A stretch of DNA of 64,000 nt from Vigna angularis (Eukaryota; Streptophyta; Magnoliopsida; Fabales; Fabaceae). Below are positions 1-12,482 of this stretch, piece by piece. The DNA is taken from the NCBI RefSeq assembly GCF_016808095.1, contig NC_068977.1, positions 28,793,364 to 28,857,363 on the forward strand, given 5' to 3'. Position numbers and translations under genes: made by a program. Positions within the stretch are counted from its first letter, which is position 1. Each line of letters starts with the position of its first letter. Under the pieces are notes generated by a model. It was not told the DNA's origin. It did not search any database and saw nothing but the letters and a program-made list of their open reading frames with translations.

Positions 1-2024
1 ACACTTCTCCTCTTCTCTTTACCGTGAACTACTTTCTCCAACTAAACAACTTTCTTTCTTTTTTTTTGCGTTTTCTTAGTAGGTTACGGAAGTCTCTTAA
101 AAGGGAGGGCTACTCTACTTCTAAAACAAAATAATTGAACTTGCCCTATGGTTCTTCACACACAAAACCGTGTACCTCTTTCCAACAAATTTCAGAATGC
201 TAGAAGAGATTGTATAAATGTGCAGAAAACCAAATGAAATAGATGCAATCATGATTCAACAAGAGGAATAATCAACATCCAATTCATTCATCATCAGAAA
301 TATTGTACAGTTCTCTTGAAGTAAAATACTCAAAGTAAAAGGAACAAACAAGTGGTAGTTGCTGCCTCTTGATTGTGTGCTTCCTTCCCAAACATAACAT
401 CAGTTTGCTTCCTTCTTCCAGCTCTCTGAATGTGGTATTTTTCTACTTAGGATCATCTCTAAATTTTCTTCTGTCAAGCCTCTCACCCCTGCACCATTTC
501 TTCTTTCATTCTCCACCCATGTTCTCTGCACTCTTGCGTTTTTCTCTCATAGAAGAAGATGAAAAGATGGAACACTCAGAACTGTTGAGAGCCCAAAAAT
601 TCCAAGAGGAGAGACTCTCTTCTTCTGGCCGTGTGTTGTCTCCTTATTGTCCTCTGCATCCTCTCCCAAGAAAAACATTCTCTCCTTCTCCCTAGAATCC
701 ATGGACCGAGAGATGTTCTTCAGCAAGCATGCAACCCCCCTTCCAATCAACAAATGGCAGTTGGACTTCCAAATTCTTCTTGGACCAAACCAATGCTTGT
801 TGTGTTTGCTGCTGGCCGTGTGATGTTGTGCTTCTCCAAATTCTGAATTTGCTCTCTCTCTTCCTAAAACGTTCCAGCCAAGAGTAAGTGTGCCCCCTTT
901 TTTTTTACCTTTTGTTGACTTGCCAATGTTGCAAACCGTGTGGAATGTGGCCAGTTGGAAACTCCTTAATTTTGTTGAGCTTTGCCAAGTCATCCTTTCA
1001 ACAAAAAACCGTGAGAAGCTCTTGTAATGGTGGCCCCCTTTTTCTACTTTGTTGTCTCCTATTAAGAGAAACAAGCCTCCTATTTTGTGTGAAATTGTCG
1101 TGAGTGTTGGTTGTTCACGTGGCCCCCTCTTTCATTTTTTCATTTCAATTCTATGTGCTTTGGTGTTTGCCAAGAAAACCGAGAGTTGCCTTCCAATGTG
1201 GTCCTAGGACAAGAAAACCGAGAGTTGCTTTGGTGATGCTGGTTACTGAATTATTCGAGGTTCTCGGACAACAATAGATGGCATCGTAAACAGAAGTAGC
1301 ACTAAATGACCAATTTAACAGTTCCATTTTCTAATTACCATTCTTGATCATTTTTCTATTAATAACAACTTTCTAATATCATGTTAGTAGTTAGAATTCT
1401 TTTTTATTTGTCTTAGATCCTTCACGTGGAGAAGTCAACTTAGTTTCCAACTAATCCAAATTAAAGCCAGTGGACTCACAACCTATACTAGCACTTACTC
1501 TCTTTACAACACTTAGTCACCCCCAAAAGTTCATTTAAGAAAAACAATCTTGTTATCTTACCACTTGGATTAAGTTATATACTTCTCCATTTTCTTTGAG
1601 AAATAAATTTAACTATCATGGCAGCAAAAATAATCAATTGGGTAACCTCAAATGTAATAAAAACCCAAGACTTGAGTTTCAGTGTTTAGCATTTGAGTTA
1701 ATCCAAAGTATTAGTTTCCTGTCAATTGCCAAAGATGTCTATTAGTTACTTGTCAATCTGAACTTAGAGATTCTAAGTTGAATTTGAATTTGGCTGGTTA
1801 TTCGGATATGTCTCTTTTTGGTGGTTGAGAATATTAATCGTACATAAATAAATCTCACATAACTAATTCCAAATCTTGCTGAAAAATTCTTGGCAAATAC
1901 CTTTATCACAATCACAATATTATATTATCTCACAAGTTGGTTACAGAATAGAATTTTAATGCATTTATCTCTGATTGTACTATTTCTAAATTTTCTTTTC
2001 TTCTATTGTATAAAAATATATATT
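1..2024. other. Non-coding region with degenerate CCGTG-containing repeats
   Basis: No convincing gene is seen. About 1-1260 contains loosely repeated blocks: GGCCGTGTG near 630 and 815, runs of GCCCCCTTTTT near 890, 1030 and 1120, and AAGAAAACCGAGAGTTGC twice (about 1173 and 1212). Short open frames on both strands overlap each other and show no domain. The stretch may be the inner part of the CACTA element that follows or an older repeat. 1260-2024 is plain AT-rich DNA. The left end of the CACTA element was not found here. Confidence 0.4.
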
Positions 2025-3861
2025 ATGTTCAAGAATATGGCATCAGGTCCTTCTGATAAGGGCAAGGGGAAGAAATCTTACGTAGTGAAGTTGATGACAC
2101 GTTTCAATAATGAAATTGGTTCAACCAGTCAACCAACTACACCTACCTCTACCTCTACTGGTAGATCTGTTCCACCTCCATTAGTTGTTCCTGCCTTCAC
2201 TCCCACTCCACATCAAGTTCCTACATCTTCACCTACCTCTATTGGTACATCTCTTCCACCTCCAATACAAGTGCCTGGCTTGACACCCACTCCATACCAA
2301 GTGCCTCCTTATCTTCAGGCTTCACTCTCTCCCAATGTTGGTTCTAACCCATCAACTCCCAGAAATATTGCAGCATCACCTGGTATAGAGGATGCAGATC
2401 CACATTCTAGTTCAGCTGCCAATAACATGGAAGAATGTTCCAATAGTCATCCAATGATTACACCCGTTGGAGGAGGGTAAGAAAAAAAATAACTCAATTA
2501 ATATATACACAATTCATTGTTGTATTATTGTAATGTTTGAGTTTAATTTTGTTTTAGGTTTTATCCTACAAAAACTGCATCCAAGGCAATCACAGCCACC
2601 ATCAAGGAACAGTTTGATGAGCCATGGCTAACATGGGGTGCAATCCCTAAGTCAACCAGAGATGTCTTCTTCGAACGTTTTAAGGTAAACACTTTTCATT
2701 CCTAATCCTGTTACAAGTCAATAGTTGGTGTCCTGCATTTAATTTATACTTTGAACTTGTTTACTTATTCAAACCTATTATTTCTAATATAACAGAGAAG
2801 GGTTTCATGGAAGCCTGAAGATGAGGAAAAGGTAAAAAAAAATTATCACACCAAGGCATCTCATAGACTCTCAGAGATGTATAAAAAAGCTAGAACTCTA
2901 GGAAAAAGTCCTGATTGGCTGGGGGACGATACTTGTAATGCTCTTTTGGAAAAGTGGAACATGCCACTTTATAGACAAAAGTGTGAAACGGCAAAGAAGA
3001 ATCAGACATCTGAAAAGGGTGGTTGTTTGCACACTGGAGGATCTATAAGCGTGCATGAGCATGTTATTCGTTTGGTATATAACTTGTACATTTTTTTTTC
3101 TTATATTTGTAATCATAAACTTTACAAATATTTATTAACAACTCCTTTTGTTTGCAGTCACAAGAGCTTGGTCGGTCTGTGCATGTTGATGAAATATTTC
3201 AGCAGACACATATTCGTCAATCAACAGGAGAATTTGTGGACGAAAGGTCTAGGCGGACCCATGTAAGTTTGTACTAACTCTATCACATTATAGATTTTCG
3301 TTTTTTAAACCTCATGTGTAATGATGATATTTATTCATTTAACAGGAACAATTTGTTGCAAAATTTTCTCAAATTAGATCTGAGACTACATTTGTTGGTG
3401 TCTCAACATCTTCTCCTCTAGACCCTGCGGAGGAGGAAAGATTGAGAAACCGATGTTGGTTAGAGGATGCTGGTGGAAAATACAAGGGACGTGTATACGG
3501 CATTGGAAATGTCACTTCCCAAGATGACTGTGTTGATAGTTACATCCAACAGACACATGCATCTTCTACTGCTCAACCTCAAAATTCAGAAGAAATTCTT
3601 AACCTGAAATCGTAGTTACAACAATATGGTCAGTAGCTTCAAAAGTTTGAAGACTTTATTGGCGTCCTCCTGCCATTCCTTCCGCCTTCAGTAGCCACGG
3701 CTGCACAACAATTTTTAAACCTTCAAAATCATCAAGTTCAAAATGACGTACCCAATATAGTCCAACCAGAACAGCAACCTCCAGAACAGCAACAACCACC
3801 ACACCAGCAACCACCACATGAACAACCACAAGATGGAAATGATGATTACATGCATTATTAG
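2025..3861 (+). pseudogene. TNPA-like plant transposase (Ptta/En/Spm family), broken by two stops
   Basis: Five exons can be joined in frame: 2025-2476, 2558-2684, 2796-3074, 3158-3262 and 3346 onward. All introns have GT-AG borders. The N-terminus is low-complexity, rich in Pro, Ser and Thr. The middle carries the motif EPWLTWGAIPKSTRD, then SWKPEDEEKV and an LRNRCWLED-type segment, typical of the plant Ptta/En/Spm transposase domain. In-frame TAG codons at 3613 and 3634 interrupt the tail. Reading on gives a Q/P-rich end that closes with TAG at 3859-3861. Both stops fit CAG-to-TAG changes. The protein would bind the subterminal repeats rather than cut DNA. Start: ATG at 2025, or 2037 twelve bases later; the frame is open upstream of both but has no other ATG. 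Confidence 0.75.
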
Positions 3862-4170
3862 GCATTTTATAGAACTTATTTCCATTACTGTTGAACTTAT
3901 TTAGAACCACAACTATAATTTGTTTATGAACTTACCAAATGTTGCAGTTATATTTACATTATACAATATTTATGTATTCATATACAATGTTTTCTTTGTG
4001 GATTAAGTGTATCTAAAACCCTTATTAAATTTATATGTCAATGTGCAATGTATAATGTCCAGGTTTGCTTGTAATAATGTTGAATGTTCACTATAATATC
4101 CAGGTCTGCTTGTATATTGTGCATGGGAAACTGCTATATACAGAGAATTTATTTAGCTCTTGTTAAACCA

Positions 4171-4560
4171 TTATATACGGATAAATCCGTATATAACTTC
4201 CGTATATAAGTTATATACGGATTTATTCGTATATAGGTTATATACGGATAAATCCGTATATAACTTATATACGGAAGTTATATACGGATTTATCCGTATA
4301 TAAGTTATATACGAAAATATCTGTATATAAGTTATATACGGAAATATCCGTATATAATTTCCGTATATAAGTTATATACGGATATTTCCGTATATAACTT
4401 ATATACGTATAAATCCGTATATAATTTATATATGGATAAATCCGTATGTAAACTTAGCTACGATGGTATTATATACGGATTTTTGTCCATATGTAATCCG
4501 TATATAAACACATAATATATACGGATTTTGGGTCTTTTATACAGATTTTTGCTGTATGTA
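4171..4560. repeat. CACTA subterminal palindrome array (TATACGGAT/ATCCGTATA)
   Basis: About twenty-five copies of TATACGGA or its complement TCCGTATA alternate in both orientations, spaced 8-12 bases apart and often separated by AAAT or ACTT. The array can fold into many overlapping hairpins. It ends about 20 bases before the transposon terminus. Inverted and direct short repeats of this kind are known binding sites for TNPA-type proteins in En/Spm elements, and the neighbouring gene encodes such a protein. Copies near 4310-4340 and 4410-4450 are degenerate. Confidence 0.85.
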
Positions 4561-4581
4561 ATACACTTTTTTCTTGTAGTG

Positions 4582-7066
4582 CAACAATACCCGATTCCAA
4601 GCAATAATGCCCTAATTTTGCTTAATTACTCTCTAATTTCAATCGCTCTCTCAATCCTAAGTTTGATCTCTCTCACTGAATCGATTTCCAATTTGGAATG
4701 GAATGGTAGAACCCTAATTTCATGACAAATATTTTCAATTTCAAATTTTAACAGATTTAAAATTGTTTAATACATGAAAATCCACGTACCATGGGGCCTG
4801 CTATGTAATTTAATGAAATCAGGTCACAACAACACGTCATCTTAAATTTAACTCTGTTATCTCAATTTAATCGAAGGAATCAAATTGCATTAATTTTTTA
4901 CAATTAGGAACCCAAAGAAAAATGTAAAAGACTTATTTAAGAAAACCCAACATAAATAAGAATTCATCTGAATTATTAAAATAAATGTAGTCCAAATAAA
5001 TATAAGTTGGATTATTTTATAATTAAAAGATTTAAAGGACCTTACTAAACTGTGTTATTTATTAGACTAAGTAGAAACATATTCTAATGTTATTTGTAAA
5101 ATTATTTTTATTATATAGTTATGTATTTATAAATTTCATATATTACATAATTTTTACATTTTTATTGAATATGAAAATTTTAAGTTATATTTACATTTCT
5201 GACTCGTACTAATTATTTGGAGCTGTGTACTGGAAAAATTAGTCGTAGAATTTGTATTTGGAAAATAATTTTTTAATATTATGTAATATAGTTATTAAAG
5301 AAATAAATTTTCATTTTTGTGAAAAAAAAATTTAAAGATAAAATAATAAATATAAAACAGGTATAAAAATTTAATAAGTATTAATACTTATTAAATATAT
5401 GTCACACGATTGGAAACAAATAATTTAATATTACATTTTTTTTTACATTTAATAAATGTTTGCTCGTACTTTTGCTCATATTTTTTTTCTTTACATTATC
5501 TGACGAAGATAAATGACACATGTGAAAAGTAAAACAGAGATAAAAGACTGGTTTCAAAACTATTTAAACACATCTTACTGGATTTATATATATAATTTTT
5601 GAAAATACATTACAGTTATAGTTTATTTAAATTTTTTCGTTAATAAATATGTAAATATCTAATGATAAAAAAACATCATATATAATTGTTTAGTGATCCA
5701 TATAATTTTATTGGTGCAAATTATTTTCAAGGGTGGTATTCACACCCATCAAATAAAAGCATTCACTTCACAATCCAAAATAATAATATTTTTTATAAAA
5801 TTTAAATTATTCTTTTAAAATTAAGTTAATTAGTAATTAATCTTATGTAATTAAGTTGATCAAATTTTTATAATTAAATTATTTCGATAATAATAGTTGT
5901 ATACTTGATTTAAATTATATATATATATATATATATATTTTAAATATATAATAAAACACAATTTCAAATTTTCTTTCTTTCTTATATTGTATTAAATTAA
6001 ATTCTGTCCTAACAAAATTTGATTTTGTTAAATATATTGTTTTACTCATTATTTAACCCCTATCTAATTAAAATAATGAAAATAATATATATTTTTCATT
6101 AACTATGGTATTATTTTATATTTATTATAAAACTAACATTTTTCTAATAGTTGGAGACAAGTAGTATGACTAGGTAAAGATAACATTTCACCTATTTAAC
6201 AGAAAAATTAATCAGGAAATTAGAAAAATATAAAAACTTTAACTATTCAATAAAAAAATTAATATAAACTCAATACAAAATACTTACATTTACAAAAATT
6301 TAAAACATAATTAAGTCTATTATATATCGAATATTTATATATTATAATTTGTAATAATAAATTTTAAACTTGTATATCTTCGTGATCTTAATATCTCCTT
6401 CAAATTGTTACTTTTAACACATTAAACCTCCAGCATTAATTACATTTGTTTTCACCTATTTCTAATAATAAAATAGTATTATTATGATTATTCATATTTA
6501 ATTTCATTATTTATACACATTGCATACATTTATTTAGATTATTAGTAACACTGAATTTTACAGTTTGTATTCTCATTATTTACATACAATAATTAATAAT
6601 TATAATATTTAAAGTTGTAAGTTTTCAATATCTTAATAGTTTTTGTTTTAATTATTAAATATTATCTTATAAAACATTTTATATTACTCTCTATCCTATA
6701 TTACTGCTTCATATGCAAACACAGTTTAAAAAATACAAGAGAGATTGTTGAATTGTATTTTAAGACTTTTTTGAAACTTTTTCGTATATAGTTTGAGAAT
6801 AGACAAATGATAATGTAAACTTGCCATACAATCTAACAATGATAATATAAATGAGACACAATCTACTAATAGTTTTCTTAAAGATATTATGTGATAAGAT
6901 ATGGGTACCTAACTAACAATTTCAATTTTGTTTTTTTTTTAAAAACAAACTCCTTTTATTAAGTTAAATTAGTCTCTTTATCTCTTTGTAAGTACGAGAG
7001 ATTTTAAAATATGATGATAAAAAGGACAAGAATCTATAAGTAAATTTGACTAATTCATCTATTTTA
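4582..7066. other. AT-rich intergenic spacer
   Basis: Very AT-rich sequence with frequent stops in all frames. It contains a short TA microsatellite (5916-5938). No gene, RNA gene or clear transposon border was recognised. 4582-4735 is less AT-rich and may be the original target sequence of the CACTA insertion. Confidence 0.6.
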
Positions 7067-7960
7067 GCCAGCTCGACCAACAAGGCCACATGTTAGATCG
7101 ATCAGTTCGTCTATTCCATGAGCTCTTTCATCTTATCAGCTTGACCATTTAGTTCATCTCGACCAAATTGGCCAACTCATCCATCCTGACAATCCTATCA
7201 ACATGACCATCACGCCAACCTATTTAGGTCAATTCATCTATCACGTCCACCATATTAGTCATGTTCATTCCGTTCAACTCGGCCATCCCGTCAACCCAAC
7301 CATCAGTCCATCTCGTCCACTGAAGCCAGCTCGACAATCCTATCCATCCCAGCCAGATCGTTCAGTTGGTCATCCAGCCAGGTTGTCCATCCCGTCAGTT
7401 CATCCATCACATCCAATCTGCCCATCCAGTCCATTTAGGTAATCCCATCCATTGTAGTCAACTCAATCATCACGTCCATCCTGGCCAAATCGGCCAGTCG
7501 GTCCATCCTGGTCATCCCATCAACTCGTCCATCCTGTCCATCCCAACCTTTTTAATCAATGTGATCCATCCCATCCATCCTGCCCATCCACGTCAGCTTG
7601 GCCATTACTCGTATCCCAGCCATCAAGGCTAGTCCCGCCAGATCAGTCATCTCGTTCATCCTGGCCATCAAGTCAGCCTGGTCAATCCCCTCAATTCCAA
7701 CCAGCCCGTCCATCCCAGTCATCCTCGTTAGCCCGAGCATCCCATCTATCTCGTCAGTCCAACCATCCCATTTATCTCTTCAGTCCAACCATCTCATCTA
7801 GTCCATCTCGACCATCCCATCAACTCATCCATCCAGTCCATCTCGACCATCCCTGTCAGCTCGGTCATCAGGTGCATCCAGGTCAACTTAGTAGATCGAT
7901 CAACCGGTCCATCCCGTCAACTGATCCATCACGTCCATCTCGGACATCCTGTCCAAACGA
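7067..7960. repeat. Degenerate CCATCC/CCGTCAG minisatellite
   Basis: About 890 bases of imperfect short repeats built from words such as CCATCC, CCGTCA, CAACTCG, GGCCA and GTCCATC, with an apparent period near 10-12 bases that drifts. It is much richer in C than the surrounding DNA, and all words point the same way. Open frames here translate to repeated His-Pro-Ser-Ile peptides in every frame, as expected from a stop-poor repeat, so they are not called as genes. Function unknown. Confidence 0.75.
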
Positions 7961-10004
7961 TAACTAAAAGCTCATACTATGAACACTAAAAGATGAAGCT
8001 AACAAGGACAACATAATAACAACCTAAACAACTTCTTTTAGAATCATGAGACAAAAAAAATGTGGTTTAAGAAAACCTAACCTTCAAAATACAAAAGAAG
8101 AAAAAACTTTGAAGAAGAAGAAGTTGAGATCGGATAAGAAGGTGAAGGACCGAAAAAGTAATGTAAGAAGAAGAGGAAGTAGGGAATTTATGTGAAAAAG
8201 AAAGCGGGGAATTTAAGTGACAAAAGGACAAATGAGTAAAAAACCAAAAAAGCGTACATGTGTCATGAAATCAAATTGGACTTTAGGTATTTCCCAAGGG
8301 TATTGTTTTCCTATATAAATAGTTGCCTAGAAATAACAAAATATTTTACTTGAGGAAATTTTATACTAGTTTGTCTATAATCAGCATACTACATCTAGTT
8401 TTCAGTCAATGTGGTCAAATTTCACCAGGCAAACAAACCAATGTTGCGATTATATAAATGTGTATTAGTTGGATTTCAATGACTTCTAACTAAAGCAACT
8501 CAAATATTGTTTGAATATGCATTTATTTTTGGTTAAAAATCCAAACATTGTTTGAATGATTATCACTATTTGTTGAGATATTAAATAATATTCAGAGTCC
8601 AATCATTCTTAGCAAGTACACTAAGTATTCTTTAGAAAAGTCACTTCTCATTAAGACATTAAGACATTGAATATTATTTGGAACACATTAAGTCTTAAAT
8701 AAAGAAACTAAAATATTTGAAACATAATCACTTTTTTAACCCATTATTTCTTCTTAGTGTTCTTTTCTTCAACTTTTAAAAATTTCATCGAGATAAAAGT
8801 CGTTGTGAATCCTTTCATGCTCTATTAGTGTTTTAACTTAAATCTTTATTTTACTGTTTAGTTCATTCACTTGTGAATTTAGGATTACATTATATGTACC
8901 TAATAGTAAATGTTAATCTCCCTTTCAAGCAACATTTTGATATTTGGAGTAACTTATTAAACTTTGGTCAAAGAGATTTTATTCAAATTGAAGGAAAAAT
9001 GTAGAACTATACGAGATAGAGAGTCGTTTCATAATTGTCATTGATCACTTTAGAATTTGTATTGACTTGAAACAATTTTAGCACCTCTTTCAAAATATCA
9101 TCGTGGTACAACATGGATACATATAATCTAATGTAATTTTTGCTTACTAAGACATAGTGCAAACATATCTCTATACACAAAACTCATTTCGTCTCACATA
9201 ATCTATTTTATAATTAAATAACATTGAATCAAAACATATAGGATCTAATGAACTTTTCTCTAGCATTTTCTTTTATATATTATGAGTTATTAATATTTTT
9301 CTCTCATTCTATTGTAATCAATTACATTATGTTATATATTCATACATTTATATACAATAATATCTATCAATAAATTTTACAGTGGTATATGATCTTTATT
9401 AAATTTTATTATTAAATATATCTCCCTGCCTTTTATTTATTTACGGAAAGACCTCACTGTTTATATCTTTCTGTATTGATAACATACACATAAAGTAACT
9501 TGACACTTCTGACTAAATATTAACATTTGCATCATTTATTGTTATTGAATAAAATTAGTATATAATTTTCATTGTAAAATAAATTAATAAATGTGTGAAA
9601 TTATATAAGTAAAGTTCTATCAAATATGTTAAGTAATTAAATTAAAAAATATTCTTCCATAGTATCAGACAAAATATTGTTCAAACGCGGATCAATTAAT
9701 ATTTGCATACACTATCTAATCACAAATTTTCCTATATAGTAATAAATATATTCAAAATCATACCAACAATTACTGATGTCAATGTCTTTACACTCATAAT
9801 ATACATTGCCATTAATCTTAAAAAAAAATAGTAGATTACAATAAATAATATAGGCATAAAATTTAATAACACAGTCACATATTAAGTAAAATATAAATTA
9901 ATGAAAAATTAACAATTTCACCTTCCTAATATGATCAAGATTTTAATGCAGTACGATGGTTCAAACTTTTGTATTGTCTGATGCAATATTCTACAAACTG
10001 TTGC
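7961..10004. other. Intergenic spacer
   Basis: No gene recognised. 8090-8230 is a purine-rich GAAGAAG stretch next to the minisatellite and may belong to the same repeat unit. The rest is AT-rich and includes the region just upstream of the F-box gene. Confidence 0.5.
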
Positions 10005-10013
10005 TTATAAAAG
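10005..10013 (+). promoter_or_regulatory. Possible TATA box of the F-box gene
   Basis: TTATAAAAG lies about 90 bases before the ATG at 10103, a normal distance for a plant core promoter with a short leader. There is no other evidence. Confidence 0.4.
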
Positions 10014-10102
10014 ACAAGTATTGTCTTATTCTTCACAAACTCGTTTTACCCTTTAACTATCACTTTCTGCTACCACAGTGTAGAACTGAAAAGTAGAAAG
10101 TG

Positions 10103-11362
10103 ATGGCTCCAAAACGCAAACAAATTGAGGGAGAGTTGGTGATGAAAAGAAAGAGACAGAAGAGAAGATGCAGAAAAGATGAGAAGGACAGAATCAGTGA
10201 GTTGCCTGATTGTGTTTTGCTCCACATAATGAGTTTTATGAGCACAAAAGCTGCTATTCAAACCTGTTCTCTGTCTAAAAGATGGAAGAATCTCTGCAAA
10301 TGTCTCACCAGTCTCACATTCTGTGCCAGATACACTGGGGACATTTGTTTCAGAAAATTTGTGTCATGGGTTTTGTCTAGCAGAGATCATTCTCATTCCC
10401 TGCTAAATCTTGTAGTTATAAGCCCAACTGAGTCTGAAGTTCTAGACTTGATCATGAAATATGCTATGGTTCATGATGTGCAGCGTTTGACAATGCGTAT
10501 AGATTTAACATGCAAACCTGCATTTCGTTCCCTCCCTTTCATCTTTTCTTGTAAGTCTTTGACATCCCTCAAGATTTGCAATGTTTATGATCCAAATGTG
10601 ATGGTGATTCCAGACTCTTTGCACTTGCCCTTTCTAAAAAGTCTGCATCTTGAACGTGTTAAGTTTACTGCAACTACTGCTGATGCTGAGTATGTTGAGC
10701 CTTTTTCAAACTGTCGCGTGTTAGAAACTTTGTACCTTCGAAACTGCTCCATGCAAAATGATTCACAAGCTCTCTGCATATCTAATTCTACCCTTTTCAG
10801 CATCAAGATATACAGTTACAATATATTTGCTGAAAAAAAAGCTTACAACATTGCACTTTCTACTCCGAATCTTCGTTCTTTCACCATCAAGGGTGTTAAT
10901 AGTCACCATCTCTCTTCTGTGTGCAATCTACCTCTTCTTGAAGCTGTGAGTATTGGCTTGTTTATGGTGAAAAGTTCAATCATCGTAAAACTGATGCAAG
11001 CACTGGCCAATGCAAGGATATTGACTCTGGGTTCATTTACCCTTCAAGCAATACTAGTTGTAAGTTCATTTAGTATTCATTTTGTTTTGCTCCTTATATT
11101 TTTTATGCTCAAAACATGTCTGCATTTACAAGAAGAGAAAAAAGAGATTGCAGTACTGAGTCATGCATGTATCCAATTTGCTCTAACTGTGCAGGATCTC
11201 TCTGATGGTTCAACAAGACTTCAACCACCCTGCTTTGTTAGATTGGAATCATTGAGAGTGAAAAGCAAATTGATAGAACTTTTTGATGGACAAATAAGCA
11301 AAGTTGTGAAGTACTTGCTTCGAAACTCTCCAAGAACCAGAGTTGGTGTCACATGGAATTAA
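10103..11362 (+). CDS. F-box/LRR (FBD-like) protein
   Basis: Substrate-recognition subunit of an SCF ubiquitin ligase by family; the target is unknown. Exons are 10103-11059 and 11195-11362, giving 374 residues. ATG at 10103 is the first in frame; an in-frame GTG lies directly before it. Residues 1-27 are basic (KRKRQKRRCRK) and could act as a nuclear signal. The F-box is at about 30-70 (DRISELPDCVLLHIMSFM, then SLSKRWKNL). Degenerate leucine-rich repeats follow to about 320. The end (PCFVRLESLRVK, VVKYLLRNSPRTRV) resembles the C-terminus of plant F-box/FBD proteins. The intron, 11060-11194 (GT-AG), is 135 bases, a multiple of three with no in-frame stop, so an unspliced message would still be translated through. 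Without the intron, the join fits the family better. Confidence 0.85.
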   Translation: MAPKRKQIEGELVMKRKRQKRRCRKDEKDRISELPDCVLLHIMSFMSTKAAIQTCSLSKRWKNLCKCLTSLTFCARYTGDICFRKFVSWVLSSRDHSHSLLNLVVISPTESEVLDLIMKYAMVHDVQRLTMRIDLTCKPAFRSLPFIFSCKSLTSLKICNVYDPNVMVIPDSLHLPFLKSLHLERVKFTATTADAEYVEPFSNCRVLETLYLRNCSMQNDSQALCISNSTLFSIKIYSYNIFAEKKAYNIALSTPNLRSFTIKGVNSHHLSSVCNLPLLEAVSIGLFMVKSSIIVKLMQALANARILTLGSFTLQAILVVSSFSIHFVLLLIFFMLKTCLHLQEEKKEIAVLSHACIQFALTVQDLSDGSTRLQPPCFVRLESLRVKSKLIELFDGQISKVVKYLLRNSPRTRVGVTWN

Positions 11363-12482
11363 ATTGATCCTTATAGTTAGAGATTTTTGCATAAGATCCA
11401 GCTTTTGCTTGCTTTATGTCTTCCTTTCTGTCCCAGATGCTCTCTTACAGCTAAAGATGGGTTGCAATAATGTAATACGCTACTTGTTTATCAGACTTGT
11501 CGCAGATTTATTTGTTTATTCCTTTGTTGTTGAGGAAGGATGGTAGGCAAAAATGTTGTGTCTGCAATATAATAGAAACTTCCTTAAAAAGCAAATATTA
11601 TTCCTGTTATTTGCATATTATCACAATTTTTTTCATGATCATCAGTTTGCGCTGTCTCTGATGTTTTTTACTACTTATTGATCAAAATCTTCATATAATC
11701 CTTGAAGAATGAAACAGATGAAGGAAGAAATTTACTTAACAAAGTAAAAGATTATACCAACGAGATTTGTTGAACCCGACTGATATCTAATATTGTGTAA
11801 CATGTATGCCAGACATGAAAATTCTTATCACGTTTAATAGTCTAGGGTTTAAAATTTAAGATCTAGGATTTTAATATTTTGTATGTTCCGTATCATTTAA
11901 AAATCGAAGTAAAAAATAGTTTAAATATTTTTTTCTTTCATTAATATTTTTAAGACAATTATATGACGAAACATAAATTCCAAAGATGCTTTTAACTACT
12001 GCTTTGTTTTTCATCCACCACTTGACACCATAGACCTTATTAATAATGGGAACCATCTTTTTCTTTTCTTGTATTTATGAACTTTTAACTTTTCATATTC
12101 GTGGTGTAGTTTTTTATTTCAAAATAATGATATATTAACATAATATTTTATAATATTTTGATAAATTACCCATATATATTCTTTATTAAATTTAAAATAC
12201 GTTAATGAGAAAATGTGTTATGTTATAACTTCAAAGATTTTCAGAATTATGCCACAAGTATACATCTCACTTGTATAATAGGCTTCAGTTTTGATATTAT
12301 TCCTCCCTAATGAACTAGCAGCAGTATCCCATACTTATAAATATAAAAAATTTCTGACGGCTCCACCAAAACCACTGCAACATATAAATAAATCATTAAA
12401 ATATAAATGAAGTATGTATATGGATATTATTCTTTTATCAAGTGACATGTGTCTTACATTTATCAAATCATAATATAATTTT
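11363..12482. other. 3' flank of the F-box gene and spacer
   Basis: The first 200-300 bases probably hold the 3' UTR. The remainder is AT-rich with no recognisable gene. A small open frame at 11343-11546 overlaps the F-box stop and is not convincing. Confidence 0.5.

Larger units (their letters stand above)
2025..4581 (+). mobile_element. CACTA (En/Spm) transposon, 3' part with terminus
   Basis: The right end is well defined. The sequence closes with TTTTTTCTTGTAGTG at 4567-4581, the reverse complement of the plant CACTA terminus CACTACAAGAAAAAA. Just inside it lies a dense array of palindromic TATACGGA motifs (4171-4560), as expected for the subterminal repeats bound by the element's own TNPA-like protein. 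A TNPA-like gene reads toward this end, the usual gene order. No TNP2-type transposase and no matching left terminus are visible, so the left part lies outside the window or is deleted. The start given is only the first coding base recognised. Confidence 0.8.

Noticed and set aside
547..1074. 175-residue open frame on the minus strand
   Set aside because: Low-complexity, no domain, overlaps open frames on the other strand in repeat-like DNA.
7203..7801. Several open frames with His-Pro-Ser repeats
   Set aside because: They arise from the stop-poor minisatellite, occur in several frames and have no start context or domain.
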